Notes: generated from the letters alone by a model not told the origin. 64,000 nt of DNA from Acidimicrobiia bacterium (GCA_040289475.1 PSLF01000006.1:1-64000); one strand, 5' to 3'; positions 9,017 to 18,059 are shown, counted from the first letter of the stretch. Numbers and translations: made by a program.

Positions 9017-9292
9017 ATGACAATTGGCAACAACTCACCAGAGGACTTCTGGCAAGCTAGAGCTGCATGTCGGGGGCAACACGCGTATTTGTTTTTTCCT
9101 CCGAATCACTTTGAACGGAAACACGAAAAACTACAGCGGGAAGCAGCTGCCAAAGCTATTTGCCGAACGTGCCCCGTGATTGACGAGTGTCGGGAATATG
9201 CCCTTGCAATAAGAGAACCCCACGGAATCTGGGGGGGACTAACCGAAGCAGAGCGCAAAGAAATTCTCGCTAAGCGCCACATCGCTAGCTGA
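9017..9292 (+). CDS. WhiB-family iron-sulfur regulator
   Basis: A 91-residue Wbl protein, a family restricted to actinobacteria and some of their phages. Four cysteines (18, 49, 52, 58) in the pattern C-x30-C-x2-C-x5-C bind a 4Fe-4S cluster, followed by the G-(I/V)-W-G-G turn (GIWGG, 70-74) and a basic C-terminal helix (EAERKEILAKRH) for DNA contact. Such proteins sense oxygen or nitric oxide and often bind the primary sigma factor. ATG 9017 was chosen because of GGAGAGG at 9007-9013 and the promoter just upstream. The neighbourhood (ArsA pair, NUDIX, MBL hydrolase) resembles the mycobacterial whiB4 locus, but subfamily assignment would need a tree. Confidence 0.92.
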   Translation: MTIGNNSPEDFWQARAACRGQHAYLFFPPNHFERKHEKLQREAAAKAICRTCPVIDECREYALAIREPHGIWGGLTEAERKEILAKRHIAS

Positions 9293-9667
9293 TCTTCGAC
9301 CTGATATACAACCGCCCCGCGGCCAACCTGTAGCTGGTAAAGGCCGACTGGGCTCGCCCCCGACTACCTGAAGCAAAGCGCTAGCCGCTTTACCTTTCGT
9401 CCAACTAGAGGTGCTCCAGGCATCGAAATGATGCAACAATTGTCCGGTCTGAATTTCACACCCACGATAAACCGAACAGGCCGACCCGGGACTGACTTCG
9501 GATGTCCGGAGCGTTGGGACCAGGAGCCTTGGGACCAATAGATCTTTGTACGAGGCTCCGCCCGAGAAACTTTTCCACTCTGGACCACGAGTTCGGAGTT
9601 AGGACTCGACGATACATAGAAACAATTCAACGACAGGGAAAGGTAACTCCGCCGAGAGCACTTTTAT
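9293..9667. other. 375-base intergenic region with a short direct repeat
   Basis: No gene recognised. It holds a 9-base direct repeat, TTGGGACCA at 9514-9522 and 9529-9537 (period 15; the flanking bases agree in part, GCGTTGGGACCAGGA versus GCCTTGGGACCAATA). Such phased repeats can be regulator sites, but nothing links it to a known factor. The rest, including the leader of the next gene, shows nothing clear. Confidence 0.45.
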
Positions 9668-10555
9668 ATGGCTGGAAACGACGAGTACCACCTTGAGTGG
9701 AAAACGTGCATAGTCGAAGGGCGAAAGGCCGCCTACGGGGAGGCTGGCGCCGGAGAACCCCTTCTATTCCTTCACGGATGGGGTTTAGGACAACACTCCT
9801 ACAAGCGAGCCATGAAACGCCTGTTGAGACTGGATGTTCGCGTTATTGCGCCTGCCCTTCCTGGCTTCGGAGGCACAGAGGACTTGCCAAAAGAAAGCTT
9901 TTCCATGGAGGGATACGGGGATTGGGTCGCTTCCTTTTTGCACGCCATCGGAGTGGTCGATCCCGTTATGGTCGTAGGCCACTCCTTTGGCGGCGGGGTG
10001 GCGATTTCGTTTGCCCACCGCCACACTTACAGCGTGCGCCTACTCGTCTTGGTCAACTCGATCGGTGGATCCGTATGGGCGCAAAAGGACTCCGTAGTCA
10101 AATCGATGAAAGAGCGACCCTTGTGGGACTGGGGTATACATTTCCCAGCAGACGTACTTCCCGTCCGACAGATTACGAAGGTGTTGCCCGTGATCCTGGA
10201 AGATGCCATCCCGAACCTCTTGCGAAATCCAATGGCTCTGTGGAAAGTAGGCAATTTGGCACGCCAAGCAGATCTCCGCAAAGAGCTCCAGGAGCTGAGA
10301 GATAAAAATGTGCCCCTAGTGATTCTTTGGGGGAAAGGAGACCGAATTATCACCCAGGAGGCCTTCGAGGACTTGTGTAGGGCAGCCAAGATCGAGGGGG
10401 ACGTGGTTTCGGGAGGACACACCTGGCTGTTAGCGGATCCCGATGCCTTTGGCGAAGTTATGACGAATGTTGTGGCGGTAGCCCGCGTCGCCAACCGAAT
10501 AAAGCCATCGAGCCAGAAAGCCAAAACAGGAGCAGCATCAACGTCCAGCATGTGA
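9668..10555 (+). CDS. alpha/beta-fold hydrolase
   Basis: A 295-residue alpha/beta hydrolase. The oxyanion motif FLHGWG lies at 35-40, the nucleophile elbow GHSFGGG at 104-110 gives Ser106, an acid candidate lies in WGKGDR, and the catalytic His is in SGGHTWLLADP. There is no signal peptide, so it is cytoplasmic. It starts at ATG 9668 with only a weak upstream ribosome-binding site. It precedes NUDIX and MBL-fold hydrolase genes on the same strand, a housekeeping-like hydrolase group. It is clearly different in sequence from the hydrolase at the left edge of the window. Substrate unknown. Confidence 0.85.
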   Translation: MAGNDEYHLEWKTCIVEGRKAAYGEAGAGEPLLFLHGWGLGQHSYKRAMKRLLRLDVRVIAPALPGFGGTEDLPKESFSMEGYGDWVASFLHAIGVVDPVMVVGHSFGGGVAISFAHRHTYSVRLLVLVNSIGGSVWAQKDSVVKSMKERPLWDWGIHFPADVLPVRQITKVLPVILEDAIPNLLRNPMALWKVGNLARQADLRKELQELRDKNVPLVILWGKGDRIITQEAFEDLCRAAKIEGDVVSGGHTWLLADPDAFGEVMTNVVAVARVANRIKPSSQKAKTGAASTSSM

Positions 10556-10612
10556 AACGACTGCCGGTCGACCATCCCATAGCTGATCACGTTCATTAGT
10601 GAGGAGAACTAG

Positions 10613-11467
10613 GTGAGCGATCCATCAAATTCGGTCCCAATTAGACCGGCCTCCACAGTTGTGATGCTAAGAAAGGCTCGGGTGCCGCCCTCTCCAGGGC
10701 CTCTCGAGACTGACGCCCGCGATGAGCCTTTCGAGGTGTTTATGGTACGGCGAAGCTTTCGGAGCGAATTCGTGGGTGGCGCATACGTGTTTCCGGGAGG
10801 TGCTGTGGACTCCTCCGACTCGGACCTCTCGGCCTTCTTCCTCGGGCTGAGCGATGAGGATGCCTCTGCCCGCCTTGCGCTCGATCACGGGGGCCTGCGG
10901 TGGTACGCAGCCGCTGCGAGAGAGCTTTTCGAGGAAGCCGGGGTTCTGCTAGCCGCACACGCCAATAGTGCTCCCATAGATCCGTCTTCGGACCCAGGTC
11001 TGGCATCACAGCTCGTCGAGTGGCGTAGGAGGCTCAACGCCAAGGAAGCGACCTTTGCCGATGTGCTAGAGGCACTGGGCGTCTTCCTCGACATCAACCA
11101 GCTTCACTTTTTCTCGCATTGGGTCACCCCGCCAGGACAGCCCAGGCGATACGACACAAGATTTTTTTTGTGCGAGATGCCCGCCGCGCAGAAACCTCTC
11201 CACGACGGGGTAGAGACCACCGACAGCCTTTGGATCACTCCTCGAGATGCCCTGCAGGCCGCAACAGAAGGAAGAATGACGATCATCTTCCCCACTCTAA
11301 AAAATTTGGAACTGCTAGCGTCGAGAGGGGGAATCAAACAAACTATTGCCTGGGCCAAGCAGCACACTCCCAGAGTCGTAAAGCCACGAGTCGCTATGGA
11401 GGAAGGCTTTGTCAGAATTCTGATCCCTGGAGATCCGGGGTACGAAGATGCCGAGGAAGTGAATTGA
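10613..11467 (+). CDS. NUDIX hydrolase, NUDT19-like long-insert type
   Basis: A 284-residue NUDIX hydrolase that should cleave a nucleoside diphosphate linked to another moiety, with Mg2+ bound by the Nudix helix. The helix is RELFEEAG (103-110). It is separated from the preceding FPGGAVD turn (60-66) by a long insertion, as in NUDT19-like and other CoA-diphosphatase-like members, rather than by the standard five-residue spacing. The start is GTG 10613 after GTGAGGAGAACTAG. It sits upstream of a LACTB2-like hydrolase; a NUDIX/MBL pair also occurs in the mycobacterial Rv3672c-Rv3677c area as I recall it. The exact substrate is open. Confidence 0.85.
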   Translation: MSDPSNSVPIRPASTVVMLRKARVPPSPGPLETDARDEPFEVFMVRRSFRSEFVGGAYVFPGGAVDSSDSDLSAFFLGLSDEDASARLALDHGGLRWYAAAARELFEEAGVLLAAHANSAPIDPSSDPGLASQLVEWRRRLNAKEATFADVLEALGVFLDINQLHFFSHWVTPPGQPRRYDTRFFLCEMPAAQKPLHDGVETTDSLWITPRDALQAATEGRMTIIFPTLKNLELLASRGGIKQTIAWAKQHTPRVVKPRVAMEEGFVRILIPGDPGYEDAEEVN

Positions 11468-11619
11468 TTTTCTCTCTACATCAAGACGCCACACATCAGG
11501 CGAGCCCACAACATCAACCCGATCAAGAGAATCTGGGTCGCATCCGTCAGGTACCGAATGGAACTGGACCGACCTGGGGGACTAGAGGAATACGCGGATG
11601 GAACGAGAGCAATCATCCT

Positions 11620-12459
11620 TTGGCTGCCTCCGTCCCTCAACAGGTAGGACCTGGGATCCTAAGAGTCTTGGCTCCTAACCCAGGCGTTATGACAGGTCCA
11701 GGAACCAACACGTACATAATCACCTCGTCAAGCGAGGCCGCGGTCGTGGATCCCGGGCCAGCAGATGCGCGTCATCTAGAAGCGATCGCCTCTGCTCTCG
11801 GAGGCCGCAAATGCACTGCAATCCTCTTGACCCACCATCACGTGGATCATGTCGAAGGAGCCTCGCGATTGGGAAAGCTTCTTGGCGCACCGCTGGCGGG
11901 GTACCCATCCAAGCTACAAGTGGACATTCATCTACATGACGGATCGTGCCTCACCGTTGGCGGCGAGCGCGACATAGTGGCGGTGCATACCCCAGGACAC
12001 GCCTCCGACCACCTCTGTTTTCTCATCTACTCGTCAGGCATAGTACTTACAGGTGATCACCTAATGGGGGGAAACACCTCTGTGATAGCCCCGCCGGATG
12101 GAAACATGGGCCAGTACGTCCGGTCTCTTCAAAAACTAAAAGACATGAATCCCCGCTATGCTCTTCCCGGTCATGGTCAGCCCTTACCTGATCCTATTGA
12201 AGCGATCGAGTGGTACGTTCAACATCGTATGGAGCGAGAAGCAGCAATCTTAGGAGTGCTCGCCTCCCAAATGAATAAGTGCTGGACGATCCAGGACATC
12301 GTGGAAGTCGTTTACAAAGATGTTCCGCCTTCTGCTCATAAAATCGCCCAGTACTCGGTCTGGGCCCACCTGCTCAAGCTAGAAGAAGAAGGGAGGGTAC
12401 GAGCACTTGGAGAAGAAGGTCTCCAATCCTTGTGGCAGCTCACCCAGAACCCGACTTAG
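11620..12459 (+). CDS. metallo-beta-lactamase-fold hydrolase, LACTB2-like
   Basis: A hydrolase of about 279 aa. The zinc motif HHHVDH lies at 72-77, followed by downstream metal ligands in TPGHASDH, TGDHLMGG and LPGHGQP. After the MBL domain comes a small winged-helix C-terminal domain (WTIQDIVEVV...VWAHLLKLEEEGRV), the layout of human LACTB2, an endoribonuclease. The frame is open far upstream, overlapping the NUDIX gene, but that part resembles nothing. Homologues begin just before V-L-A-P-N-P, so TTG 11620 is the likeliest start, with only a weak ribosome-binding site (CGAGAG). It overlaps the following cytochrome gene by 53 bases. Hydrolysis of RNA or of a thioester is possible. Confidence 0.8.
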   Translation: MAASVPQQVGPGILRVLAPNPGVMTGPGTNTYIITSSSEAAVVDPGPADARHLEAIASALGGRKCTAILLTHHHVDHVEGASRLGKLLGAPLAGYPSKLQVDIHLHDGSCLTVGGERDIVAVHTPGHASDHLCFLIYSSGIVLTGDHLMGGNTSVIAPPDGNMGQYVRSLQKLKDMNPRYALPGHGQPLPDPIEAIEWYVQHRMEREAAILGVLASQMNKCWTIQDIVEVVYKDVPPSAHKIAQYSVWAHLLKLEEEGRVRALGEEGLQSLWQLTQNPT

Positions 12460-12961
12460 CAGAGCGAGTAGGCGGCAAAGGCCCAAGGGCGGAGAGTCCG
12501 CCATACCTCACCTCTCCCCTGCTTCTATTGTTTTCCTGGGCGTGTTCTTTGCAACGGTAGCTGGAGTGGTGGCATGGCTCATTACCTATGGAGGCGTCAG
12601 CCCGCAAGAGCGTGCTCGCCGAGAAATAGAAAAGCCTATCGGGCCATTGCCAACTGGGGAGCCTCCTCCGATAGCTGCGGCTGGCCGTGTAATCTATGAA
12701 AGAAACTGCATGTCATGTCATGGGAGCCGCCTCTCTGGAGGAATCGCTCCCAGCTTGAGGGCCCGCCGATACGACTCATCCAGATGGACGGATCAGGACC
12801 TCGCGAACGTAATTTATGCAGGCTCGGGAAGCATGCCTGCCTTCAAAAACACGCTCTCCGGAGGCGAGATCGTAGCCGTGGTGAGCTACATTCGGTGGGA
12901 GCAGGGGCTGCCCCTTCCAGAGGGAGTCCGCAATCTACCTCCAGAGAGCATAACGCCGTAA
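12407..12961 (+). CDS. membrane-anchored class I cytochrome c
   Basis: A 184-residue protein with a Pro/Arg-rich N-terminus, one membrane span (about 40-61) and a periplasmic cytochrome c domain. The heme motif CMSCH is at 101-105 and the distal methionine is in GSMPAF (Met143). It probably carries single electrons to a terminal oxidase; heme A genes ctaA and ctaB lie about 22 kb away. TTG 12407 is supported by GGGAGGG at 12391-12397, 9 bases upstream, which puts the start inside the end of the MBL gene. No other ATG, GTG or TTG occurs in frame before the membrane span. The oxidase subunits themselves are not in this window. Confidence 0.85.
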   Translation: MEKKVSNPCGSSPRTRLSRASRRQRPKGGESAIPHLSPASIVFLGVFFATVAGVVAWLITYGGVSPQERARREIEKPIGPLPTGEPPPIAAAGRVIYERNCMSCHGSRLSGGIAPSLRARRYDSSRWTDQDLANVIYAGSGSMPAFKNTLSGGEIVAVVSYIRWEQGLPLPEGVRNLPPESITP

Positions 12962-12998
12962 CGATTTCGACCATTCAACCAGAGGGTAGGAGATAGCG

Positions 12999-13877
12999 TT
13001 GAGCGACCACCCCCACACATCTGAGGGCACCTCCGATCGCTCCTTGGAACCGGAGGGTGTTTTGGAGCTAGCCCCGTCCGAAGCCCAAGGACAAGAAAAG
13101 AGTAAACCTGAGATCCACCCTTCTTCGAGTCCGCCGTCCAATTCGTCAAAGCCATCGCTTCTAAAAACCCTTGCCTTTGTTTCACTGATTGTTTTCGTCT
13201 TCGTCGCAGTCGCCACAGCTACTGCGGTGGCAGTGATGGCCCGCAGAGGAACACTGACTCTTCCTTGGGAGAGCAGATCTCCTCGATCAACGGCGTCTCC
13301 GAGTGGATCTCCTTCTGGAACCGATACTGACGCGGCTCGCCCTCGTGTGCCTCCAACAGGGACCATCGGGACCCTAAGAGGTGGAGCGCCTCTCGGTGGA
13401 AACGAGAACCAGACAGGCGAATTCGAAAGCGAACTCGGATACATGACTCGGATTCCGCCAGGATGGACAGTGACTCAGAAGGCCAGAATAGGAAGCGCAG
13501 ACTCGGAGATCGACGTTTTTACCAACGGACGAGAGGGCGATGACTACGCTGTGATTCAGGTCTTGAGCCTGCAGTCTCCAGGCCTCGATCCATTGGCTGC
13601 AGCGTCCCAAGTAGCTACGAAAGCCTCTTCGCAGCAGGGATACTCGATCATGGTACAACCGCAAAAAACGAAATTCGCAAAATTCGATGCTGCGTCTTTT
13701 AGGGCATACGCTGTCCAGAGCGGCTTTCCCTTGATTGTAGAGGTGTACGTAGTCGCAGGACCGGAGGGTCAGTTGCTACAGGTTCAGTTCGCATCCAGCC
13801 TCGAGGGAATTATCAAGCAAGCATCCGCTTTCTCGGCTTTCCAGGAGCGATTCGAATTTGCATCCGTTCGACCCTGA
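12999..13877 (+). CDS. single-pass membrane protein with PsbP/DUF1795-like outer domain
   Basis: I do not recognise a named family with certainty. Residues 1-50 are hydrophilic and Ser/Glu/Pro-rich. About 50-77 form one strong membrane helix (LAFVSLIVFVFVAVATATAV). A low-complexity Ser/Gly/Pro linker follows, then a folded domain from about 145 to the end. That domain has the PsbP/LpqN/DUF1795-like pattern (RIPPGWTV..., a central ...FDAASFRAYAV..., and a final ...FQERFEFASVRP). TTG 12999 follows an AGGAG site at the usual distance. A similar architecture is encoded at 19341-20564. An outer-surface or lipid-related role is guesswork. Confidence 0.65.
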   Translation: MSDHPHTSEGTSDRSLEPEGVLELAPSEAQGQEKSKPEIHPSSSPPSNSSKPSLLKTLAFVSLIVFVFVAVATATAVAVMARRGTLTLPWESRSPRSTASPSGSPSGTDTDAARPRVPPTGTIGTLRGGAPLGGNENQTGEFESELGYMTRIPPGWTVTQKARIGSADSEIDVFTNGREGDDYAVIQVLSLQSPGLDPLAAASQVATKASSQQGYSIMVQPQKTKFAKFDAASFRAYAVQSGFPLIVEVYVVAGPEGQLLQVQFASSLEGIIKQASAFSAFQERFEFASVRP

Positions 13878-14008
13878 GAACTTCCGAGGCGACTGCCAGT
13901 CCTCGATTGCGATAGGCTATCTTTGGCTAGGACGGATGTGCCGCCGCAAAATTTCAACCGCTGAGGCTCGAAAACGGAGAGCGACCGAAAGTCTTCAAAG
14001 GAGAAATT

Positions 14009-15523
14009 ATGTCGGATTACAAGCTGTACATAGGAGGAGAGTGGGTAGAGGCGGAGAGCGGAAAGTCGTTCGAGACTATAGATCCCTCTACCGGAGAGCC
14101 CTTTGCCACAATTGCCAGAGGTGACAGGGCCGACGCTGCCAAAGCAATTGACGCGGCGTATGAATGTTTCCGTTCCGGAGTTTGGTCGAGCATGCCCGGC
14201 GCAAAGAGGGCAGACATACTTGATCAAATAGCCGACAACATCTCTAAGAACAGTCAAACTCTGGCGCAACTCGAGTCAAAAGACTCGGGGGGAACCATTC
14301 GCAAAGCGCAACTCGCCGACGTAACCGGGGCTTCTCAGGCATTTCAGTTTTTCGCCCGAATGGCGCGAGAAATCCCCGACATCGAACCACAGGAGCCATC
14401 CTCTATTCCTGTTCCATCGGATAACTACGTGCGACGGGAGCCCTATGGTGTCTGCTCGGGGATCGTGCCGTGGAACTTCCCTCTTCTGATGGCAGCTTGG
14501 AAGATTGCACCCGCCATAGCGGCCGGTAACACAGTGGTCTTGAAGCCAGCAAGCTACACTTCTATAACGGCTCTCGAGCTGGCAAAGCTCATCGACCAAA
14601 CAGATATTCCCAAAGGAGTTGTGAACGTTGTAGCCGGCCCCGGCGGAGCCGTCGGAGAAGAGCTGGCCTCCAACCCGAAGGTAGCAAAAGTTGCATTCAC
14701 GGGATCCACAGAGGTTGGGAGGCGCATCATGCAGCTCGCCTCGACGACGGTAAAGAAGTGCACATTGGAACTGGGCGGTAAATCCCCTGCCCTTGTCACA
14801 GACGACGCCGACCTCGATTTGGCTGCGTCGGGGGTCCTGTGGGGCACGTTCTTCCACTGTGGACAGGTCTGCGAGTCTGGTACTAGGGCGCTCGTGTATG
14901 AGTCGGTATATGACGAGTTTCTCTCGATGCTCGTGGACCGAGCTGGAAAGCTCAAGATCGGGCCGGCCGGCGACTTCTCCACGGATTTGGGGCCTCTGGT
15001 CTCTGCCCAGCAGCTAGAGACAGTTGAGCGCTACGTTTCCATTGGCAACAACGAAGGTGCCAAGCTAGTCTGTGGCGGAAAGCGAGCAGAGGTTCCGGGT
15101 CACGAGGGGGGCTACTACTACCAACCCACGATATTTGCGGACGTAGATAACAAGATGAAAATCGCCCAAGAGGAGATATTCGGGCCGGTTCTCTCGGTTA
15201 TCAAGGTCAGAGACGACGACCATGCTATAGAAGTCGCCAACGACTCCATCTATGGGCTCGCAGGCGCCGTGTGGTGTAGGGATCGGCAACGAGCCGAAAC
15301 CTTGGCGGCACGAATCGAGAGCGGAACGGTCTGGATCAACGACCACCATCTCATCAACGCCAAGTACCCCTTTGGGGGTTATAAGCAGAGCGGCATAGGG
15401 CGGGAGCTAGGCAAGTACGGGTACGATGAATATCGCCAGATAAAACACGTCCACATAGACAAGTCTGGAAACAAAAGTTCTCACATGCACTTTGGCGTGC
15501 TCTCTCCGACGCTTGTGCAGTAA
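14009..15523 (+). CDS. NAD(P)-dependent aldehyde dehydrogenase
   Basis: A 504-residue ALDH-superfamily enzyme oxidising an aldehyde to the acid. All key residues are present: Asn156 in PWNF, Glu254 in LELGGKSP, the nucleophile Cys288 in GQVCESG, and the GSTEVGR cofactor loop. The length is typical. The strong site AAAGGAG lies just before the ATG. A DUF779 gene follows 67 bases downstream. That pairing is common for acetaldehyde/ethanol-induced ALDHs of the ExaC/AldA type, suggesting small aliphatic aldehydes as substrate. Betaine-aldehyde-like specificity cannot be ruled out. Confidence 0.92.
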   Translation: MSDYKLYIGGEWVEAESGKSFETIDPSTGEPFATIARGDRADAAKAIDAAYECFRSGVWSSMPGAKRADILDQIADNISKNSQTLAQLESKDSGGTIRKAQLADVTGASQAFQFFARMAREIPDIEPQEPSSIPVPSDNYVRREPYGVCSGIVPWNFPLLMAAWKIAPAIAAGNTVVLKPASYTSITALELAKLIDQTDIPKGVVNVVAGPGGAVGEELASNPKVAKVAFTGSTEVGRRIMQLASTTVKKCTLELGGKSPALVTDDADLDLAASGVLWGTFFHCGQVCESGTRALVYESVYDEFLSMLVDRAGKLKIGPAGDFSTDLGPLVSAQQLETVERYVSIGNNEGAKLVCGGKRAEVPGHEGGYYYQPTIFADVDNKMKIAQEEIFGPVLSVIKVRDDDHAIEVANDSIYGLAGAVWCRDRQRAETLAARIESGTVWINDHHLINAKYPFGGYKQSGIGRELGKYGYDEYRQIKHVHIDKSGNKSSHMHFGVLSPTLVQ

Positions 15524-15590
15524 TACCGGGTGCGATCAAGATAGCGTTCCATCCCATGGATGCCGGCATCCGCAGCAGATCGGAGGTCGC

Positions 15591-15926
15591 ATGAAGGTAT
15601 CAGCTACCGACAAAGCCTTACGAGTGATAAATGAAGTCAAGTCCGTGCGATCGGGAAGGCTCGTGATCACCTTGGGAACTGGGTGTTGCGAGTCTACTGC
15701 TCCATTTCTATACGAGGACTTTGATCCGGGCCCTGACGCTAAAAAAGTCGGTGACATAGCTGGCGTTGAGGTGTATGCGCCTGGGTGGCTCGCCGACCTC
15801 TACGAGGGAGACGAGATGGTTATAGATGCCGATACCGAGGTGATTACGGAGAGTTTTAGCATAGAGACCGTGATCGACGCACGTCTCAAGCTAGAAATCC
15901 CGGAGCGAGAACTTCCCAAGCCCTGA
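15591..15926 (+). CDS. DUF779 family protein, partner of the aldehyde dehydrogenase
   Basis: A 111-residue protein of the DUF779 family, whose genes frequently sit directly after aldehyde or alcohol dehydrogenase genes; no enzymatic role is established. It contains the family's conserved GTGCCEST segment with a Cys pair and the APGWLADLYEGDEM segment. ATG 15591 is preceded by CGGAGGTCGC, an ideal ribosome-binding site, so the longer upstream frame is not used. The vicinal cysteines could bind a metal or serve redox purposes, but that is inference. Confidence 0.85.
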   Translation: MKVSATDKALRVINEVKSVRSGRLVITLGTGCCESTAPFLYEDFDPGPDAKKVGDIAGVEVYAPGWLADLYEGDEMVIDADTEVITESFSIETVIDARLKLEIPERELPKP

Positions 15927-15953
15927 TTTTTCCGCAGAACAATTTTCACTTTC

Positions 15954-16640
15954 GTGCCTGCACTGGAAGCAAAAGGGGTCCGCAAGGTCTATAGGGGCCT
16001 GGCTGAAGATGTGGAGGCCCTGAAGGGCATCGACCTATTGGTGGAGCCGGGCGAGTTCGTTGCTGTCATGGGTCCCTCTGGGTCCGGTAAAACAACTCTA
16101 CTCAACTGTCTCTCCGGCCTTGACACAATCGACGAGGGCCAGGTACGCGTGGAAGGAGTAGACATCCACGCGCTTTCGGACAAAGCGCTCTCCAAATTCC
16201 GCGCAATGAAAATTGGCTTTGTATTTCAGTCGTTCAACCTAATACCGGAGTTCAGTGCTGTCGAGAACGTAGAGCTTCCTCTACTGCTTGCAGGAAAGAG
16301 TCCGGCTGAAGCCCGCAAGTCGGCCGTGGCCATCTTGGAGAAATTGGGGATGTCAAAACGGCTCGGCCACAGACCATCGGAACTCTCTGGAGGAGAACAA
16401 CAGCGTGTGGCTATCGCACGTGCGCTTGTCAGCTCGCCCGCGATCGTATGGGCTGACGAGCCAACGGGGAACCTCGACTCCGAGAACTCCAAAGCCGTTC
16501 TCCGCCTGTTGCGCCATGCCAACTCAGAGGGACACACCGTGGTTATGGTGACTCACGACAGAGAGGTGGCATCGGTAGCAAAGCGCCTCGTGCAGATGCG
16601 AGACGGGCGAATTCTCTCCGACGAACCAATCACTCACTGA
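15954..16640 (+). CDS. ABC transporter ATP-binding protein, LolD/MacB type, without a permease
   Basis: A 228-residue ATPase subunit. Walker A GPSGSGKTT is at 40-48, the Q-loop in FVFQSFNL, the signature LSGGEQQR at 144-151, Walker B IVWADEP, and the H-loop VTHDRE. The spacing and the GNLDS stretch place it with the LolD/MacB/FtsE-like exporter or lipid-extrusion group. Start GTG 15954. No FtsX-like permease gene is adjacent: upstream is DUF779 and downstream a convergent mrp gene. It must therefore act with a permease encoded elsewhere. Confidence 0.9.
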   Translation: MPALEAKGVRKVYRGLAEDVEALKGIDLLVEPGEFVAVMGPSGSGKTTLLNCLSGLDTIDEGQVRVEGVDIHALSDKALSKFRAMKIGFVFQSFNLIPEFSAVENVELPLLLAGKSPAEARKSAVAILEKLGMSKRLGHRPSELSGGEQQRVAIARALVSSPAIVWADEPTGNLDSENSKAVLRLLRHANSEGHTVVMVTHDREVASVAKRLVQMRDGRILSDEPITH

Positions 16641-16746
16641 CTTAGCCCGCTCCGTCGGTTAGGTGCGTTCTCAAGCGCCACACGCGCCAAGTAAGCGAGC
16701 AGCACTCGACGGGATACGAAACGGATGTAGGCCGACTTGAGAGTAC

Positions 16747-17898
16747 CTAAACAGGTTTAACCGCAAGCTGGGACACGCGTGCTGTGCACGAAGAATCGTC
16801 TATTGGAACGAGTAGCTCACAACAGATTTTGTCGGCAATAGCAGTGATAGCTTTTGCGGCGGGCGAGTCCGGCTTTGACAAAACAAGCGGCTTTCCTGTG
16901 TCCGCCGCTTCCATCAGCGCCGGATCTAGAGGAACTTTGCCCAGCAGTGGAACTCCAAGATCGCCGGCCAGCCTCGATCCACCTCCGCTCCCAAAAATCT
17001 CGTACTCTGCCCCGTGCTCGCACACGAAAGCAGACATGTTCTCGACGACTCCTAAGATGTGAAGGTAAGACCGTCGTGCCATGTTGGCCGCTCTAGAAGC
17101 GACTTTCATTGCGCTTAGTTGGGGTGTCGTAACTACGACCACTTCTGCGTTCGGGAGCAACCTCGCCAATGCCATCTGGATGTCGCCTGTTCCAGGGGGG
17201 AGATCAACAACCATGTACTCCATGGCACCCCACCGCACATCCTTCAAGAACTGCTCGAAGGCGCGCGATAGGACGAGCCCTCGCCACATGAGCGCTCGAT
17301 CTTCACTCTCTACCAAAAGGCCAGTGGAGGCCAGCTTGATCGACCCTGTTCCCACCTCGAGGATGTGTGGGTGAATCTTTCCATCCTTGCCGCCCAACCT
17401 AGCCGACGCCCCCAACATCCTCGGAATCGAGAAACCCCATATGTCCGCATCGAGCAGTCCAACCGTGTATCCCCGGGACGCTAAAGAGCATGCTAGATTC
17501 ACCGACAGGGTCGACTTTCCTACCCCGCCCTTGCCGGAGGAGACCGCTATTACATGGCAAGATGGCGGCACCTCCGTCGCTTCCGGATTGTCATGACGCA
17601 GCTTCCGTACGCGGTCCATGACTATAGATCTTTCCTCGGGCGACATCTCGGCCATCACAACCTCAACCTCCCGCACGCCTTCGAGAGAGGCCACCCTTGA
17701 CTTGACGGCCTGCTCAATGGGCCCACGAAGAGGACATCCCGCTATTGTCAGGGCGACGCTTACGATAGCCTTTCCATCTTCTAGCTTCGCACCCTTGAAC
17801 ATGCCCGCCTCAACGATGTCCACTCCGAGCTCGGGGTCGACAACAGAGCGAAGCACATCCTTGACTTTTTCTCCGAAGCTAGCTTCTCGCTGTCCCAT
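16747..17898 (-). CDS. mrp: Mrp/NBP35-family iron-sulfur carrier ATPase with N-terminal MIP18 domain
   Basis: A 383-residue ParA-like ATPase that carries Fe-S clusters to apoproteins. The N-terminal DUF59/MIP18 domain (about 8-95, with DPELGVDIVEAG and the conserved Cys in IAGCPLRGP) is followed by Walker A SGKGGVGKST (121-130) and the VVDLPPGTGD switch. In many Mrp proteins a CxxC near ENMS holds the cluster. Here the site reads ENMSAFVCEHGAE, so the second Cys is missing, as I recall for several actinobacterial relatives. ATG 17898 has AGGAA upstream. It is divergent from a SufR-like regulator and close to an IscA-type gene, which supports a role in Fe-S assembly. Confidence 0.88.
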   Translation of the reverse strand: MGQREASFGEKVKDVLRSVVDPELGVDIVEAGMFKGAKLEDGKAIVSVALTIAGCPLRGPIEQAVKSRVASLEGVREVEVVMAEMSPEERSIVMDRVRKLRHDNPEATEVPPSCHVIAVSSGKGGVGKSTLSVNLACSLASRGYTVGLLDADIWGFSIPRMLGASARLGGKDGKIHPHILEVGTGSIKLASTGLLVESEDRALMWRGLVLSRAFEQFLKDVRWGAMEYMVVDLPPGTGDIQMALARLLPNAEVVVVTTPQLSAMKVASRAANMARRSYLHILGVVENMSAFVCEHGAEYEIFGSGGGSRLAGDLGVPLLGKVPLDPALMEAADTGKPLVLSKPDSPAAKAITAIADKICCELLVPIDDSSCTARVSQLAVKPV

Positions 17899-18006
17899 TG
17901 CTGTGCCGTTCCTGTCGCCTATGTCGATTGCAAGGTTGCGCTTGCGAGTTGACTCTGGTGTATCCCTTCTGGGCTTAGAACCCGACCGCACTCGTTCGCG
18001 GTTTGC

Positions 18007-18038
18007 TACAATAAATACAGGATATTCCGTGTAAATTT
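18007..18038 (+). promoter_or_regulatory. AT-rich divergent promoter region with dyad, candidate SufR-like operator
   Basis: Between mrp and the SufR-like gene lies TACAAT (18007-18012), a good -10 for the rightward gene. It abuts an imperfect dyad centred on GGATATTCC (18020-18028), with AAATACA on the left and TGTAAATTT on the right. The region is much more AT-rich than its surroundings. A regulator covering this site would touch the promoters of both genes. No database motif was consulted. Confidence 0.4.
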
Positions 18039-18059
18039 ATACTACGGCGCCGTCGAGGA

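Noticed and set aside
11119-11619. N-terminal extension of the LACTB2-like protein into the NUDIX gene
   Set aside because: The translated sequence is an out-of-frame shadow of the NUDIX gene; homology starts near 11620.
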